Shown: positions 47,798-60,873, counted from the first letter of the stretch. The stretch is DNA of 64,000 nucleotides from Canna indica (GCA_034359265.1 CP136895.1:1428501-1492500), one strand, 5' to 3'. Translations and numbers: made by a program. Notes: generated by a model not told the origin, from the letters alone.

Positions 47798-48742
47798 CCA
47801 CCTCCCCTTTCCCTCGACGATACGATTCGAACACTAGGGTTTTCCAACACCCTTGCCTCCCTGTCTCTCTCTTTCTCTTCCCTCTTTCCTTTTCTCTCTC
47901 TATCTTTCGATCGTTCGATCCAAGTGACGGGGATATTTAAAGGCAGAGACGTGGTATGATCTGCGCGCTTCAATTTGGCATTATGAATCATTTAACGAGT
48001 TAGGTTACGATGGGACCTAGCTCACACACATCAATGAGCGCAGTCTCGGTGTATGTTACAGTGACATTGTCGTGCTGACTGAGTGACAAAACTTGTCATG
48101 GTTTAAGTCGGTTCGTATTAACTTCGGTCTATCATACCCGAGAGTTGTTAAAGGGACGACATTTCGAGTTCCCCACGCCGATATTCTAAATCCAGCTGAG
48201 AGCCCGATACTTGAGTCGTATCTTAAGTCGGGAGAACGACTTTTAATTTGATTTGAATGACATCCCTTATCAGTTCTCACGGTGATGCTAATTGAGATTA
48301 ATTAAAACTTTTTTTATCACCGTACAATATATAAAAATCAATAAATATATAGTAACAAATAATTTAATATAATTAATATATTTTTTACCCTTAATATGAT
48401 GCATTAAACAAGTCTAAATCTATATTTACATCGAATGGGCGTGGATATTTCATTTAGAAGGCATTTGGTATGAGATAATCCATCCAGATTGATGATAATC
48501 TTGTCTTTAAATTACTTGGACCTCACATATTATTTTGTTCGGTGTCTCACATGTGCAGGTAATGTGGATTATCTTGGTAATTCAGATTGTCATCAAAGTG
48601 GTAATCCAGATTGCTCAATGGAGATGTGTATATGTGGATTACTCTGAAGTGGTAATATTGAATTAATTTTTAGGACAAAATTGCCCTCTTTAAACTTTAC
48701 CTTTTTTCAAGTTCCTTGTTCCTCCCACGACTTCTCCCATGA

Positions 48743-48990
48743 CATAATATTATAATATTATATTATATTATATATTATATATTATAGTATATATTCTTTA
48801 TATTATATTACATTATTTTAATATTATAATATTATAATTAATCATATTATATAATATATAATATATATAATATAAATATAATAATATAATAATATTATAC
48901 TATAATATTTTATTATATTATATATTATTTATATTATATTATATTATTATGTTATATAATATAATATATATTATATAATATGATTATAAT
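48743..48990. repeat. TA/TAT low-complexity tract
   Basis: About 250 bases composed almost only of A and T, as irregular TATTATA units. Confidence 0.9.
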
Positions 48991-49298
48991 ATTATAATAT
49001 ATTTGTGAGAATGATATTTTTGAAAAGTATATTTCATTAGTTGGTAATGTATTTGTTATACCAAATATGTCTATGTGAATTCTAGTAATTTTATAATAAC
49101 ATTACTTGTGCATATCAAACACTATATTCTACATTATCGGCAATATTTTTAGTAACAATCTATCTGAAAAGTAATCTAGATTGCTTTGTAATATATATAT
49201 ATATATATATATATAAGTAACATTCATCTATGTCACATGACACTTTCGCGGGGAAAGTTTGTTGATGTTGCATTCTCTCAATTTTTAGGTTTTTCTAA

Positions 49299-49500
49299 AT
49301 TTTTAAATGGTTTTCTATTTATTAATTGTATGAAAAAAAATTTGTAAAATTTAATGTTGTCTTAAATTTGTATTTATATTTACTATGTTTTTTAATATAG
49401 ATTTTTAAATGGTTTTCTATTTACTAATTGTATGGGAATTTTTGTGTTATATTTAATGATGTTTTAAATTTGTATTTATATTTAATATATTTTTTAATGG
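49299..49500. repeat. Two-copy tandem repeat, 102-bp unit
   Basis: ATTTTTAAATGGTTTTCTAT starts at 49299 and again at 49401. The copies share AATTGTATG and TTAAATTTGTATTTATATTT. Confidence 0.75.
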
Positions 49501-49920
49501 AAGATTGTATTCAATGCAAATTGTATTTGTATTGAATACATATTTGCATGAAAAATGTGTTAATATTTAATATGTGTATTTAAGACTTAAATGCCGCGTT
49601 GATAATATAGTAAGAAACTTAAATTACAGTAAGAGAACCTGTTGATTAAATATAATATTATATTTAAATGTTGATTAAATGCTGCGACATGCAAGTTCTG
49701 CGACATGTGACTTAAATGATAAATTATGTTACAACGTCGGTTGATTAAAATATAGTAAGAAATTGTTGATTAAAATATAGTAGAAGACTTAAATGAGACT
49801 TAAATGTTGAACGATTTAATTTGTTGTCTCCTTATTTGATGGATACAAAAAATGCATTAGCAAATGCCGAGCGATTTAATTTGCTGCCTCCTAAACGATT
49901 TTAATTGCAATTTTTTCAGA

Positions 49921-50290
49921 AATTGAGAAGACCAGTTCAAGAAAAAAACATTAGCAATTTTTTTTTACTTTGATAGATAATTTTTTTCCTTCTTTTGATT
50001 TAACTTGCAATTGGATTTAATTTTTATAGTTTTTTTTTAATTTTGATTTAAACTGTTTTAATTTTAAAAGATTTGGAATATCTCAAAATTTTGCATGCTT
50101 TTTACATATCTCCAAATATTCCAGGAATTGAGAAGAACAGTTCAGGAAAAAAGCATTAGCAAAAAGATTTTACTTCGATCGGTAAGTTTTTTCTTATTTT
50201 GATTTAAATTGCATTTGAATTTAATTTTTATAGTTTTTTTAAAAAAAAATGATTTAGGTTGTTTTAATTTTAAAATGTTTGCAATTAGAT
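49921..50290. repeat. Two-copy direct repeat, 205-bp unit
   Basis: AATTGAGAAG(A)...CAGTTCA at 49921 recurs at 50126, with similar downstream order (GCATTAGCAA, GAATTTAATTTTTATAGTTT, GTTTTAATTTTAAAA). Confidence 0.7.
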
Positions 50291-51113
50291 TTGGATTTCC
50301 TTTCTTGAAGTAATTTTTTTACGAGATATAATTTTTATAATTGGATTAAATTTTTATGGTTGAAACTTCTGCAGGTTGATCAAGATTGAAAAACAACAAA
50401 AAGAGTAAGTTTCTTTAATGATATTATATTTTAAAGATTTAATAAAAAATACCGTGTATAATATATAATAATACTAAATAATACTACCCACCATTTAACA
50501 CTACTAGAATTGTCGTCATCACTGACGGCTCAAATTGTGGCTGAACCGTCAGTGATAGATATCACGGACGGTGCAAACCGTGACAAAAAGCCGTCATCGA
50601 TGAGCGCGTCTCAGATAAGTTGTGACGGTCGAGCGCGGCCGTCACACGTAATCATCAGCGACAACCGCATGCGCTATCGCTGATTAAAAAACATCAGTGA
50701 CGGCTCCAGGAGCTGTCACTGATACCAACCATCAACCACGGCCCAGTCCCGTCGGTAATACTATTAGCAAGCGTGATATTTGGTGCTGCCCAGACCATCC
50801 ATCATTTATGATAAGCTTTCAGCCACGACTTAGTGACAGTGCACCGTGGGTAAGCCGTGGCTAAAGGTGTATCCTGTAACTGAAAAAATTAAAAAATTTA
50901 TAAATTCCTGTATACAATGATATGTCGACTACAAACTATTTTCAATCATATATTACAATTAGAAAACATCATACACATGCATTTGAAACCAAACATACAA
51001 GTTTTACATAAATATCATCAATATCAGCCTCAACCGGAGGCAAACAATTATCAAAATATTATCTATATACAACCAAATATCAAAATATAAACAAAATACA
51101 ATTAATCAAAATC

Positions 51114-52752
51114 TCACGACTGCGGTGGAGGCGGTGGATTCCACAACAACTGCGTCGAGAGCGTCGACTGGGTCAAGGAGGACGACAGTTGTGACATCAT
51201 CGATAGAAGCCCAGCGTGAGATGCAATCTGAATGAGGAGTGTCTGCATGTTCTGGATTATTTGTCTTAACTCGTCATTCACCCGCCTATGCTCCTGCATC
51301 TCCAGCCTCTGCTGTGTGAGCTCCGACTCCATGGCCACTATTTGGCTCTAGTCCTACGCTCGGGATGTCGAGGGTTGCTCACCTGCAGTCGAAGGGGTCG
51401 GTGCCCCAAGTGGACCGAGCACGGCAGGTGCATGGTCATTATCTGCAAAGCCATAAACACGGTCGTGCTCCTAGCCACCTGCGGCCTCCACCCAAGCTCC
51501 TGCGTCGAACTCCTCCGGTGTCCCTCCACGCTCGATCACAGTCATCGTGTAAGTTTCATACACGTGTTTATATTTTAAATATATATAGACTATAAATAAA
51601 ATTTGTGTAAATCAAAGAGACATATATAAATACTTACTATTATGATTGAGGCTATGATATCAACGTAGTCCCCCGCTCCTTGTCGACGACGGTGGGTGCG
51701 CTCAAACACCTTCATCATCGACGAGCATTGGACGGTGCCGTCCTCCCTCACGCGTGTCTTACATTAGAAAACAAATACATTAGTAGCATTATACATAATA
51801 TATAATTTATTAAAAATAATTAAATTATACATACCATACGATGCTCATGAACCGCAAAAGAGATGGAGCCACCTGTGTGACGCGCGCCCCGTGCCGTCCC
51901 CCCCGAACATGCGGTTTCTCGACGCAATCCGGGAGACCTCCTGCCACCCAAGTGTGGCCCATCGCTCAATGAGCTGGTCCCACACAGAGCCAGAAATCCA
52001 ATCGGGGGGAAGGAGGGGTGTCCCCGAGTTTGCCCTATCTTTGTGGCCCTCAACCGCCTCATCACGGTCTGATGGGTCTGCTGAAATAGCCTGTTATAGC
52101 GAGCGCGGCAACACGCTCCCAAGCAGCCTCCACAAAAGTAGTCTGGTCCTCCGGCCATGTATAATGAGCCTGCAAAAAAAAATTATTATTACCAATGAAT
52201 ATTTAACATTAATATTAATTTAATAAATATACTTACCGTGAACTCTTGCCACAATAAATCCATATGCTCACGGGGCACGTGAGACCATGTAGGCCACGCC
52301 CCACGCATAAACTTTCGGATCGTCCCTGCTATCGTGCAAGGGACGTCCTCCTGCTCAAATCTGCAAAAAATATAAATTCATAATATGATATTTTGAAATA
52401 AATAAATTATAAGAAATAATTAATACATATACTTATCGTCTCGCACACTAAGTGCTCTGCGCAGTGCTCCCTCGAGTGGCGGAGGGAGAATTATGTTAGG
52501 CCCTCGTGGCCTACGTCTCGAAGACGACGGTCCTGGATCTGCGGAGGATGGCAGATGGATGGTAGCCGAAGGTGAAGGGATGGTGGCCAGATCAAGTGAG
52601 GGAACGGTGGACGGATCAAGTGGGGGGATGGTGGCCAGAGGTGGGGGGATGGTGGTGGAAGGCGAAGGGTCAGTGGGTACAGGTGGGGCGGGTGGTAATC
52701 GTCGAGGGGCCCTACGAGGAATGCCTCATCGAGAACTGATATCTCGAACCAT
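51114..52752 (-). pseudogene. TNPA-like (Transposase_24) gene of CACTA-2, broken
   Basis: The likely start is the ATG at 52752 (MVRDISSR), with an in-frame TGA immediately after in place of the Arg expected there. A Pro/Ser-rich stretch then reads to RRRPRGPN, shared with CACTA-1. The exon at about 52362-52236 reads FEQEDVP...HGAWPTWSHVP-like sequence with an intact Trp (LLWQEF) where CACTA-1 has a stop. The exon at 52158-51837 ends HTGGSISFAVHEHRM, the family hallmark. The last exon ends at 51114 with a Gln-rich segment (QQRLEMQEHRR). Exon borders approximate. Confidence 0.75.
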
Positions 52753-52887
52753 AGCTATAAAAAATATATATATATAATTAGATTATATATAATAGATTAA
52801 TAAATATATTTAATAATTGATATATATACTTCACATTTATAATTATTCATCATCGTCATTATCATCATCCGTGTAATACTCTTCTTC

Positions 52888-55800
52888 TTATTCTTCTATA
52901 TCGGAATCTTGAAATTCTTCTTCGTCTCCCTCATCATCATTTTGTCCTTCCTCAACTTCATTATCGTCGTCATCAACGTATTCTATTTCCAATTGAAATA
53001 ACTCTGTGTCATCATCCTCGAGTATTGGACTAACTCGTTCCACTTCGAAAGAATCTTCTTCTTGATAGAAGTCATCTGCTGGCTCATTCTCTCCAACTAT
53101 CGGGTCAATTTTTCCTCTGGCTTTAGTCTTATAGACTACACGCCAATCTATTCTATCTTTCTTTCGAGACAGATACTGCATATAATATACTTATTCAGTT
53201 TAAGATGCCAATATAAGTGACTCATTTAAAGCCAATTTTGATTTGTAATTGACATCGACCAGTTGTTTATACTTTGGATGAACTCTCATGCTCCTATCAC
53301 TTGTATTGAACCAATGACATTTAAAAAGGGCAACTAATTTACATCTGAAAAATTGCAATTAAATGACTTCTTCCAATAGTTCATAAAAGTCAACATCACA
53401 TTCAGCATACGTTGTCCCTTTGACGCAGACCCCGACATTCATAGTCTTTTTTGTAGATGAATATTCAAGTGTATGAAATTTATATCCATTGACAAAATAA
53501 TCATTATAACACTGTACAAGTCGTGTCGGTCCATTAGCAAACTCAAATATTTGGTTATCTATTTCGCCTCTGTGTTCTGTGTTATAAGCTTGAAACCAAT
53601 TAGGGAACTCACAATTCCGTAATCTTTCTAATTCCTCATCGCTGTAAATTGAGTATTTTGTCACCATCTCAATGTCAAATATTTCAATGAACTTCTCAAT
53701 CTCTGGACAGTTTAGTAAAACGTACAAGTAGGCCAAATGATAATCTTCATCGTTTAAGAATCGAGACGGACGAGAACCCAAAGCACGACCGGGGTAACCA
53801 AAGATATTTAAACAACCATTTGATGGTCGAGCTCCCCCGTCGTCGTTCAATGGAAGACGATTAAGTCTTGTCTTGATGGTTGATTCAAAATAAAATGAGC
53901 AGAATATTGAAATTTCTTGAATTATATATGCTTCTGATATGGAACCTTCAACTGCGGCGGTGTTCTTTACTTTTTTCTTCAGACGATTAATGTATCTTTC
54001 AAATAAGTACATCCACCGGTATTGAACGGGGCCACCAACTCGTACCTTGTATGCCAAGTGTATCGGTAGATGCTCCATCGAGTCAAAAAATGCATGAGGG
54101 AAAAACTGCTCCGGCTTACATATGATTTCAACAATATTATTTTCAAGTGCTGACATGTATTCGACTCGAAGCACATCAGCACAAATGTTTCTGAAAAACA
54201 TACTTAATTCTGTCAACGGACCCCAAATCTTATCATGTAGATGATCTCGAAATGCGACCGAAAGCAATCTCTGCATGAATACATAACAATCGTGGCTCTT
54301 CATCCCCGATATTTTGCATTCATCGACGTTTACACATCGAGATAAGTTTGAGGCATATTCATCGGGTAATTTGAGTTTCTTTGATCCATTGATACACATC
54401 TTTCATCTGTTGTTTATTTAACACATACCTTTGGCTTATGAAGTCGTCCGTTGACCTCTTGCAACTCTAACTCGGGTCTCTTACAAAGTATTTTTATATG
54501 ATGTCGGGCATTCACATTATCTTTAGTTTTGCCGAAAATATCCATAACTGTGTTAAAAATATTATCAAACACATTTTTTTCAATGTGCATGACGTCCAAA
54601 TTATGTCGAATCGGTAATGAACTCCAATACGACAATTCCCAAAAGATATTTTTTTTCACCCAGTTATGTGTTTGACCAAAGCCTGAAATTCTTACATTCC
54701 GATCAAAAGTAATTTCTGGAAACAATTGAACATGTGTTAACATCTGTTCACCAGACAACATCGGTGGTGGCTCATCTCTTTCGACTCTACCCTTGATAAA
54801 TTTATCTCGATTCCTTCGATACTTATGGTTAGACGGTAGGAACCGGCGATGACAATCAAAGGAGAAATTTTTTTGACTATTCTCAAGACTGAAGGATTTT
54901 GAGTGTTCCATGCAATACGGGCAAGAGAGTCGATCATGCGTGCTCCAACTAAACAACATGCCATAGGCTGGGAAATCATTGGTTGTCCACAATATAGCAG
55001 CTCGTAAAGTGAAGTTTTGCTTCTGGTGACAATCATAAGTGACAACTCCCTCAACCCACAATGTTTTGAGTTCATCAATTAGGGGACGAAGAAACATGTC
55101 AATTTCTTTGCGAGGACCCCTAGGACCCAGAATAATCATCGAAAGATAGATAAATTCATCTTTCATACACATTGAGGGCGACAAATTATAAACTATTAAC
55201 AACACTGACCATACTGAATATGGAGTTGCTGAATTACCAAACATATTAAAGCCATCTGTGCACAATCCCAACCTGATATTTCCAGTCTCCATGGCAAATG
55301 AAGGATAACACCTATCCAAATATTTCCATGCTTCACTGTCGGATGGATGAGTCATTATTGTATCATCACGACTTCTTGCATGCCAACTCATATAGGGGGC
55401 AGTCTTTTTCGACATGAATAACCTTTGAAGTCTCGGTGTCAGTGGAAAATACCGAAGCACCTTAAAGGGGATATTTTTTAGTCGGACCGATTTCTTCTCC
55501 TTGTAACGAGGATGTTCACATTACCGGACATTGCTCTAACTGTGCATTTTCTTTATAATATAAAATGCAGTTATTTGGGCACGTGTGTATCTTTTCGTAC
55601 CCAAGTCCTAATTTCCTCATCAACTTTTTTGTCTTATAAAAGATTGGCTCAAACTTGTTATTTGGAGGTAGCATACCATTGATAAAGCCTACAATCCGAT
55701 CAAACATAATCCCGCTGATATTACAACCGGACTTGATGTTCAGAAGTTGTGTCATTGCCGAAAATCTTGTATAATTAGGACAATTCTCATACAACGGTTC

Positions 55801-56344
55801 ATCGACAGCTTTCAACATCTCGTAAAATTCTGCTGCCTCCTTATTCGGCAATTCAATCTGTATTGCAGGTTGTTCTTCAGTGACTTCAACTATCGTAGTA
55901 TCTGGTGGCACTACCGTCTCAGTAATTGACTCAATAACTGACTCAATATTATCATTTAAATGAAATTATCCTCCAAGACTATCCAGAATCATTATTCTAT
56001 AAGGATTAGGTGGATTGGAAGAAGAAACACCAGCAGAAGAAAGATTCATCATGAGTTTGGACAACAAGATTGCTCGACGTCCTGACTTGACGTAACTTCC
56101 CGTGATAATTCCATACAAAATATCTTGGTGTGAATCATTTTGTATACAGATGCAGTGTGACAGTTTCTCGGTCTAAAAATATTATGTTCGAACATTTCTG
56201 GCACAGACATCGAATTTTATCACCACTAAGGAATTTTCCGTTCGAGTAGGCGAAATTTAAGAAGTAAGTTACGCCTACTCAAAATTCGTCCGTTATAGCT
56301 CCACGATGAATTCGTCGGTACATCCAACTTCGATCGCCCGACAT
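52888..56344 (-). pseudogene. CACTA-2 transposase (TPase, Transposase_21 family), broken
   Basis: The likely start is the ATG at 56344 (MSGDRSWMYRR). TGA stops occur near 56279 (after ITDEF) and 56143 (after LHLYTK). A one-base change of frame follows CPV near 55519, another lies near 54410, and there are stops between 53358 and 53190. Unlike CACTA-1, the core is complete from MLRYFPLTPRLQRLFMSKK through SGFGQTHNWVKKN and LDVMHIEKNVFDNI. DUF4218 (MEHLPIHLAYKVRVGGPVQY), DUF4216 (TMNVGVCVKGTTYAECDVDF) and an acidic tail ending at 52888 follow. It supplies exactly the segment that CACTA-1 has lost, but is itself non-functional. Confidence 0.9.
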
Positions 56345-56433
56345 GTTCTGTCAAAAAGTTTACAATATCTTTAGATAATGTCTTTAGGTGGGATGGTCCT
56401 ATTCCATTTGAGATTCATGTTATTCATATTGCA

Positions 56434-56595
56434 CTTAGTCCATCCATTCCGGCACGAGTCCATCCATTGTGGATGATTTCGGCACGCGCGAGTCCATTCA
56501 TTGTGGACGATTCCGACGTGAGTCCACCATGGACGATTTGACCGCGAGTCCACAGTGGACGATTCCGACGCGAGTCCTTAGTGGATGATTCCACG
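56434..56595. repeat. Diverged dyad tandem array upstream of the CACTA-2 TPase
   Basis: Five or six units of about 26-32 bp, each of the form GAGTCCA...TGGACGATTCCGACGC, lie at the same place as the 26-bp repeats of CACTA-1. Confidence 0.75.
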
Positions 56596-57579
56596 CAACT
56601 AATTAATTAATATTAAACTAATAATTAACCTAATTAATAATTAATTTCTAATAATTAACAATTAATTTCTAATAATTAATAATAATAAATTTAAATAAAA
56701 AATCTAATCAAACTGTGATTACCCTAATCACAGTTTGATTAGGGGGTTAATTACCCTAATCAAGCAATAGCCGGCATCACCCTCATCGAAGCATTGGGGC
56801 CAATGGTAATCGACCCCAATGCGGCGCCGGCTGGGTTGAGGCCGGCGCGGAGAGGGCCGGCCGGGTCGACGTTGGCGCGGAGAGGGCGACGCGGGCGGAG
56901 ATAGAGGACGGCGCACAGGAGAATAAAAGGAGGAGGAGAGGTAGCATACCAGAAGGGGGAGGTTCACCGGCGGCGATTGACGGCGGCGATAACAGGCAGC
57001 GGAGTCACGACAACTCGGCAGCGACGGACGGCGGTGATAGCGGCGAGCAGAGAAGAAAGAGGAAGAAAGATGAAGGGTCGAGCTAGCGCGAACACAAATA
57101 AAAAAGATTTTCACCAACGGCTCTAGGATCGTCGAAAAATCGTGGATCTGTAATTTTATTATCACCGACGGCTATACAAGCTATCAGTTAAGAGTGTTTT
57201 AATATTCGCGCTGCGTTCGTGACATTAAACAGTAGGCGACGTCCGCCTCGAGCCGTCGCTACTAACTTAATTTATTTCGCGCCCTCGTGCGCACCATCAA
57301 CTATGAGCGACGGTTGTATGCGAGCCGCGCCTGATTTGGTTACTTACATCACCAACGGCTTCAGAGCCACCGCTAAGCCGTGTCTAATAACTTATTTTAT
57401 TTCACGCGCCCTGCACTTCATGAACTACGAGCGGCGACTCTGTCTGGCCGTATGCGAGCCGTGGCTGATTTGGTCACATCAGCCACGATCGTTGCGGCCG
57501 ACGCAAAATCATGAATTTTTCTGACGACCCTGGCGGTCGTCGGTGATCCCCGTGATTGATGTGGTATATTCTACTAGTG

Positions 57580-58077
57580 TAATACATAGAATATATTACA
57601 TGAAATTTGTTTTAAATGTCTGATTTATTTAACCATGCAAATTCTCATAATAGAATCATAGAACTTTGAGCACCCATCGTGTGCATGTGAATATTGTGGA
57701 GCTTTATTATCGACTTATTATTTTAAATGAGCATATGCATGTACTACTATTACATGCTCTCAGCCAAAATCGCCCATTGAAATAGCAGCAAGTACATTTC
57801 GTCGTCGCATTGCATCTGCCATTGCATATTAACCCGATCCAGTACAACTACGCAAGAATATGACACTTGACTCAAGCTTTCTGCACAGATTGCAGAGCTA
57901 AACATATATTACATGCATGCCGATTAATTAATTAATTAACCATTAATTACCCAATATATACATGTAGTAGATCATATATATGTGAATTATATATAGTCAT
58001 ATGGAGACAGATAGCAAAAATAAATCAATTATATACATGAAGTCGTGAGCTCACATGCATGCAGTAGTAGTACTGCA
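57580..58077. other. Intergenic, no gene seen
   Basis: AT-rich DNA between CACTA-2 and the MITE at 58078. Nothing recognisable. Confidence 0.5.
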
Positions 58078-58525
58078 TAGGGGTGTAAGCGAGCCAAACC
58101 GCTCGCGAGCTACTCGAGATCGATTCGGTAAAAACTCGAACTCGATTCGAACTTATCGAGCTCGAGCCGAGCCGAGCCAGACATGCGAGCGAGCCGAGTT
58201 CGAGCTAACCTATACTCGGCTCGAGCGGCTCACGAGCCTAATCGATCCTTCTATATATATTATATATCGGGTTTGATTTTTAAATTTTATGAACCCGTTA
58301 CCCTCTAAAAAGAACTCGAGCTTAGTCGAGCTCGAGCTCGGCTCGACTCGTGCGGCTTGATTTTTTCCCCGAGCCCGGAGCTTGAGTGGCTTGAATGTAG
58401 CTCGAGCCGAGCTTGAGCCGATAGACCAAAGCTCGATCGAGCTCGAGCCGAGCTTGAGCTCGTTATTTTCCAAACGAGTCGAGCTCGAGCCGAGCCAAGC
58501 TCGGCTCAGCTCGATTACACCCCTA
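58078..58525. mobile_element. GC-rich hAT-type MITE, 448 bp
   Basis: The left end TAGGGGTGTAAGCGAGC is the inverse of the right end GCTCGATTACACCCCTA with one change. Flanks GTACTGCA (58070-58077) and CTACTGCA (58526-58533) agree in 7 of 8 bases. The interior is packed with GAGCTCGAGCCGAGC words in both orientations and would fold extensively. No coding capacity. Confidence 0.85.
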
Positions 58526-60416
58526 CTACTGCACAAAAGCTCATCATCTCCGTATTGAATTAATTTGCAAAAAGGCAAACAGTCCGTGATTATATATATA
58601 TATATAATCTATTCAAGTGATAAGCCTGGTATGTTGTTATTGTTTTTGTATTTTTGTTCCTCAATTTATTTGTTATTTTATTTTCATTCGTATTTCTCAG
58701 TTTATTTGTTAAGGCATATATACATTAATTTGCCTTAATTACGCTACCAATTTTATTTTCAATTAATACATGATATATTAATACAATCACTAGTAAACCT
58801 TAGAAACACAATCACTATTAATACAATCACTAGTATTAGTAAAGTTATACTCTTTCTCAATCAATTAATACATGATATATTAATACAATCAATTAATATA
58901 TTAGCCAAGCACTAGTTTCTATTCTGTCCTAGTCAACAAAGTAATTGTGAACTTGTTTCCAAACTTAATACATGATATATACTACCTAGTAAACTTACTA
59001 GGATAAATCCATTAATGTTTTTTTTTTAGCAAAGAATTATGTTTCCATTCAAAAGTAATGAAAGGTTACAGGCAGAAAGCATGAGTGAAAAACATAATTA
59101 AAAACAAAAAAAATAAGTAAAATACAACAGGACGACACAACCAAAAAGCAAGCTCCCTGCAACATGAATTAAATCCATTAATGATTAATCCTTTATCCTT
59201 CAGAAGCTTAGCTAAAAAAAGTACTCAGAAGTCAGCAATGACCTTTTCCTAACAAATCCAAAAGCTATATATGCTGCCAAATGACCTCACCTTCCTGCAT
59301 GAACTCCCCACATGATTATTTTCCTACCTTATCTACTACAAACAAGAGCAGTCGCGTGAGTAGTCAAGTGGCTTGGAGGTGCAATAGTTGGACTAGTCTT
59401 CTTGGAGCAATAGTGGAACACTTGGACTAGTCTTATTTGCAACATCCGACTGTGGAGACAGAATCAATGGTTAGAATTCAAACACCCAAGTGCATGGTCC
59501 CATTGGATCCGATTGGACTCCTCCATCACTATGCTGACAAATTCAACAAGAATTTGAGTCATTCTCATTAAGTTTACATTGACTGATCAATTTTAAGCCA
59601 ATGGAAAAAGAAAGAATAAAATCTCCACTTTTAGTTCTTCCCCAAGTTGTAATGTCCATGATAAGGATCTCCATGAATGACCATAATCAACAGTACGATG
59701 GAGTTCAGAATATTGGAGACTACTTCCTCATGAACAAAATCAAATCTTGTTCGATAACGATGACAATAACCAAACAGTAGATGAATCTAGTGAAAAGAAG
59801 CTACATCTGTAAATGTCCTACATTATTCTTTCATATATTGCGGTACATGAATCTAGTAAAACAGAATCTAGTAAATTTGGATTTTTCTTATACATGAATC
59901 TAGTAAATAGTAAAAATTGATAAAGCATTACGAATCTAATAAAACTTGTTTTCAAATATTAGCCTCAAAATCAATCTTATACATTCGCAATGTACATGTT
60001 CTCTCACTCAGCCATCATAGTGACCAACTTCATGGGGACAGAGATTAATCGCATGTAGTAGTAACCAATGCAAGGATTTATACATTCGCAATGTAGTAAC
60101 CAATCAATTAATCGCATAAAAATCAATCTTAAGAAAACCAGGCAATAAGAGTAACCAATTAATCACATGTCATGATTTCTCGAACAAAACCTAATATCAT
60201 ATAAGAATGACCTAGTGTCGGCTAGGGTTTCGGACAAAACCCTAACCGTCGACTAGGGTTTTGAGAGAGAGAGAGAGAGGAATACCAGCTGCACAGATTG
60301 AACGCGTTCGATGGGTGGCTTGCTTGCGGCGGGCGACGGGCAGCGAGCAGCGGGCGGCGGCCAACGAACAATGGGCGGCAGTCGATGTGTGGCGTGCGGT
60401 GGCAGAGATCGAGAAC

Positions 60417-60448
<32 letters not shown>

Positions 60449-60509
60449 TCGGGTTGATCGAGTAGGGGAAGTAAAAAAAAGGGATTGGGCGGGGAATTTA
60501 ATAACATTT
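58526..60509. other. Intergenic, no gene seen
   Basis: AT-rich DNA. A short A-rich segment near 59040-59140 resembles a degraded retroelement tail. 60250-60480 is GC-rich with a (GA)n tract at about 60421-60448 and probably belongs to the CACTA fragment that ends at 60736. Confidence 0.4.
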
Positions 60510-60736
60510 TGCGATATATGGCACTAACAGTCGCAAATTATCGCCAAATCGTCACCGTATTTGCGACGACAGTATAGGCAGTTGCAATGTCGTCGCATAA
60601 TGACGACGACAATCAAGGCGATCGCACTACCGTTGCCACCCTAGCCAGTCCGCGACCCCAATGGATGGCGGTCGTAGACTTGTAGTATCTGCGACCGCAT
60701 ATTGTGCCGTCGCAAAAAGCCAATTTTTTAGTAGTG
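60510..60736. mobile_element. Right terminus of a third CACTA family
   Basis: Ends TTTTTTAGTAGTG at 60736, the inverse of CACTACTAAAAAA. It is preceded by an array of TTGCGACG / GTCGCAA words, a subterminal repeat unlike those of CACTA-1 and CACTA-2. I find no matching left end in the window, so it is probably truncated. Confidence 0.7.
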
Positions 60737-60814
60737 AATTTTGCCCACATATGCTGTAACATACCAAATTAATTATATTTTGTCGATTCAATATTAGTAG
60801 TTTAGTGGTCATTA

Positions 60815-60873
<59 letters not shown>

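Larger units (their letters stand above)
43889..48530. repeat. Three-copy tandem duplication covering MOS14 exon 1 and promoter
   Basis: Unit A is 43889-46219, unit B 46220-47742 and unit C 47744 to about 48530. A and B both begin ATATTTAAGTAGTTTAATT and run through intron 1, exon 1, the CT-rich leader and the upstream DNA (AGTCGGGAGAACG, ATGACATCCCTT). Unit B stops at TTTTTTATCAC, where C begins inside exon 1 and continues to CCTCACATATT. Unit A is longer because of the inserts at 44892 and 45503. The gene is continuous with unit A. Confidence 0.9.
48531..50498. other. Intergenic, AT-rich, repetitive, no gene seen
   Basis: Contains the AT-only tract at 48743 and two local duplications listed separately. 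No ORF with a recognisable motif. Confidence 0.5.
50499..57579 (-). mobile_element. CACTA-2: complete CACTA DNA transposon, 7081 bp
   Basis: The left end is CACTACTAGAAT at 50499; the right end CTACTAGTG at 57571-57579 is its inverse with one change at base 6. TAA flanks both sides (50496-50498, 57580-57582). Gene order and orientation match CACTA-1 (TPase then TNPA, read leftward), and the coding regions align closely by eye. The subterminal word differs: here it is of the CACTGACGGCT / CACCGACGGCT type. Both genes are broken. Confidence 0.95.

Noticed and set aside
57219..57524. A 101-codon ORF near the right end of CACTA-2.
   Set aside because: It runs through the subterminal repeat array, opposite to the element's genes, with no motif; a chance reading of repeats.
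59362..59480. A-box-like and B-box-like words suggesting a second SINE.
   Set aside because: Spacing of about 100 bp is too large for a tRNA-type promoter and no target duplication is visible.
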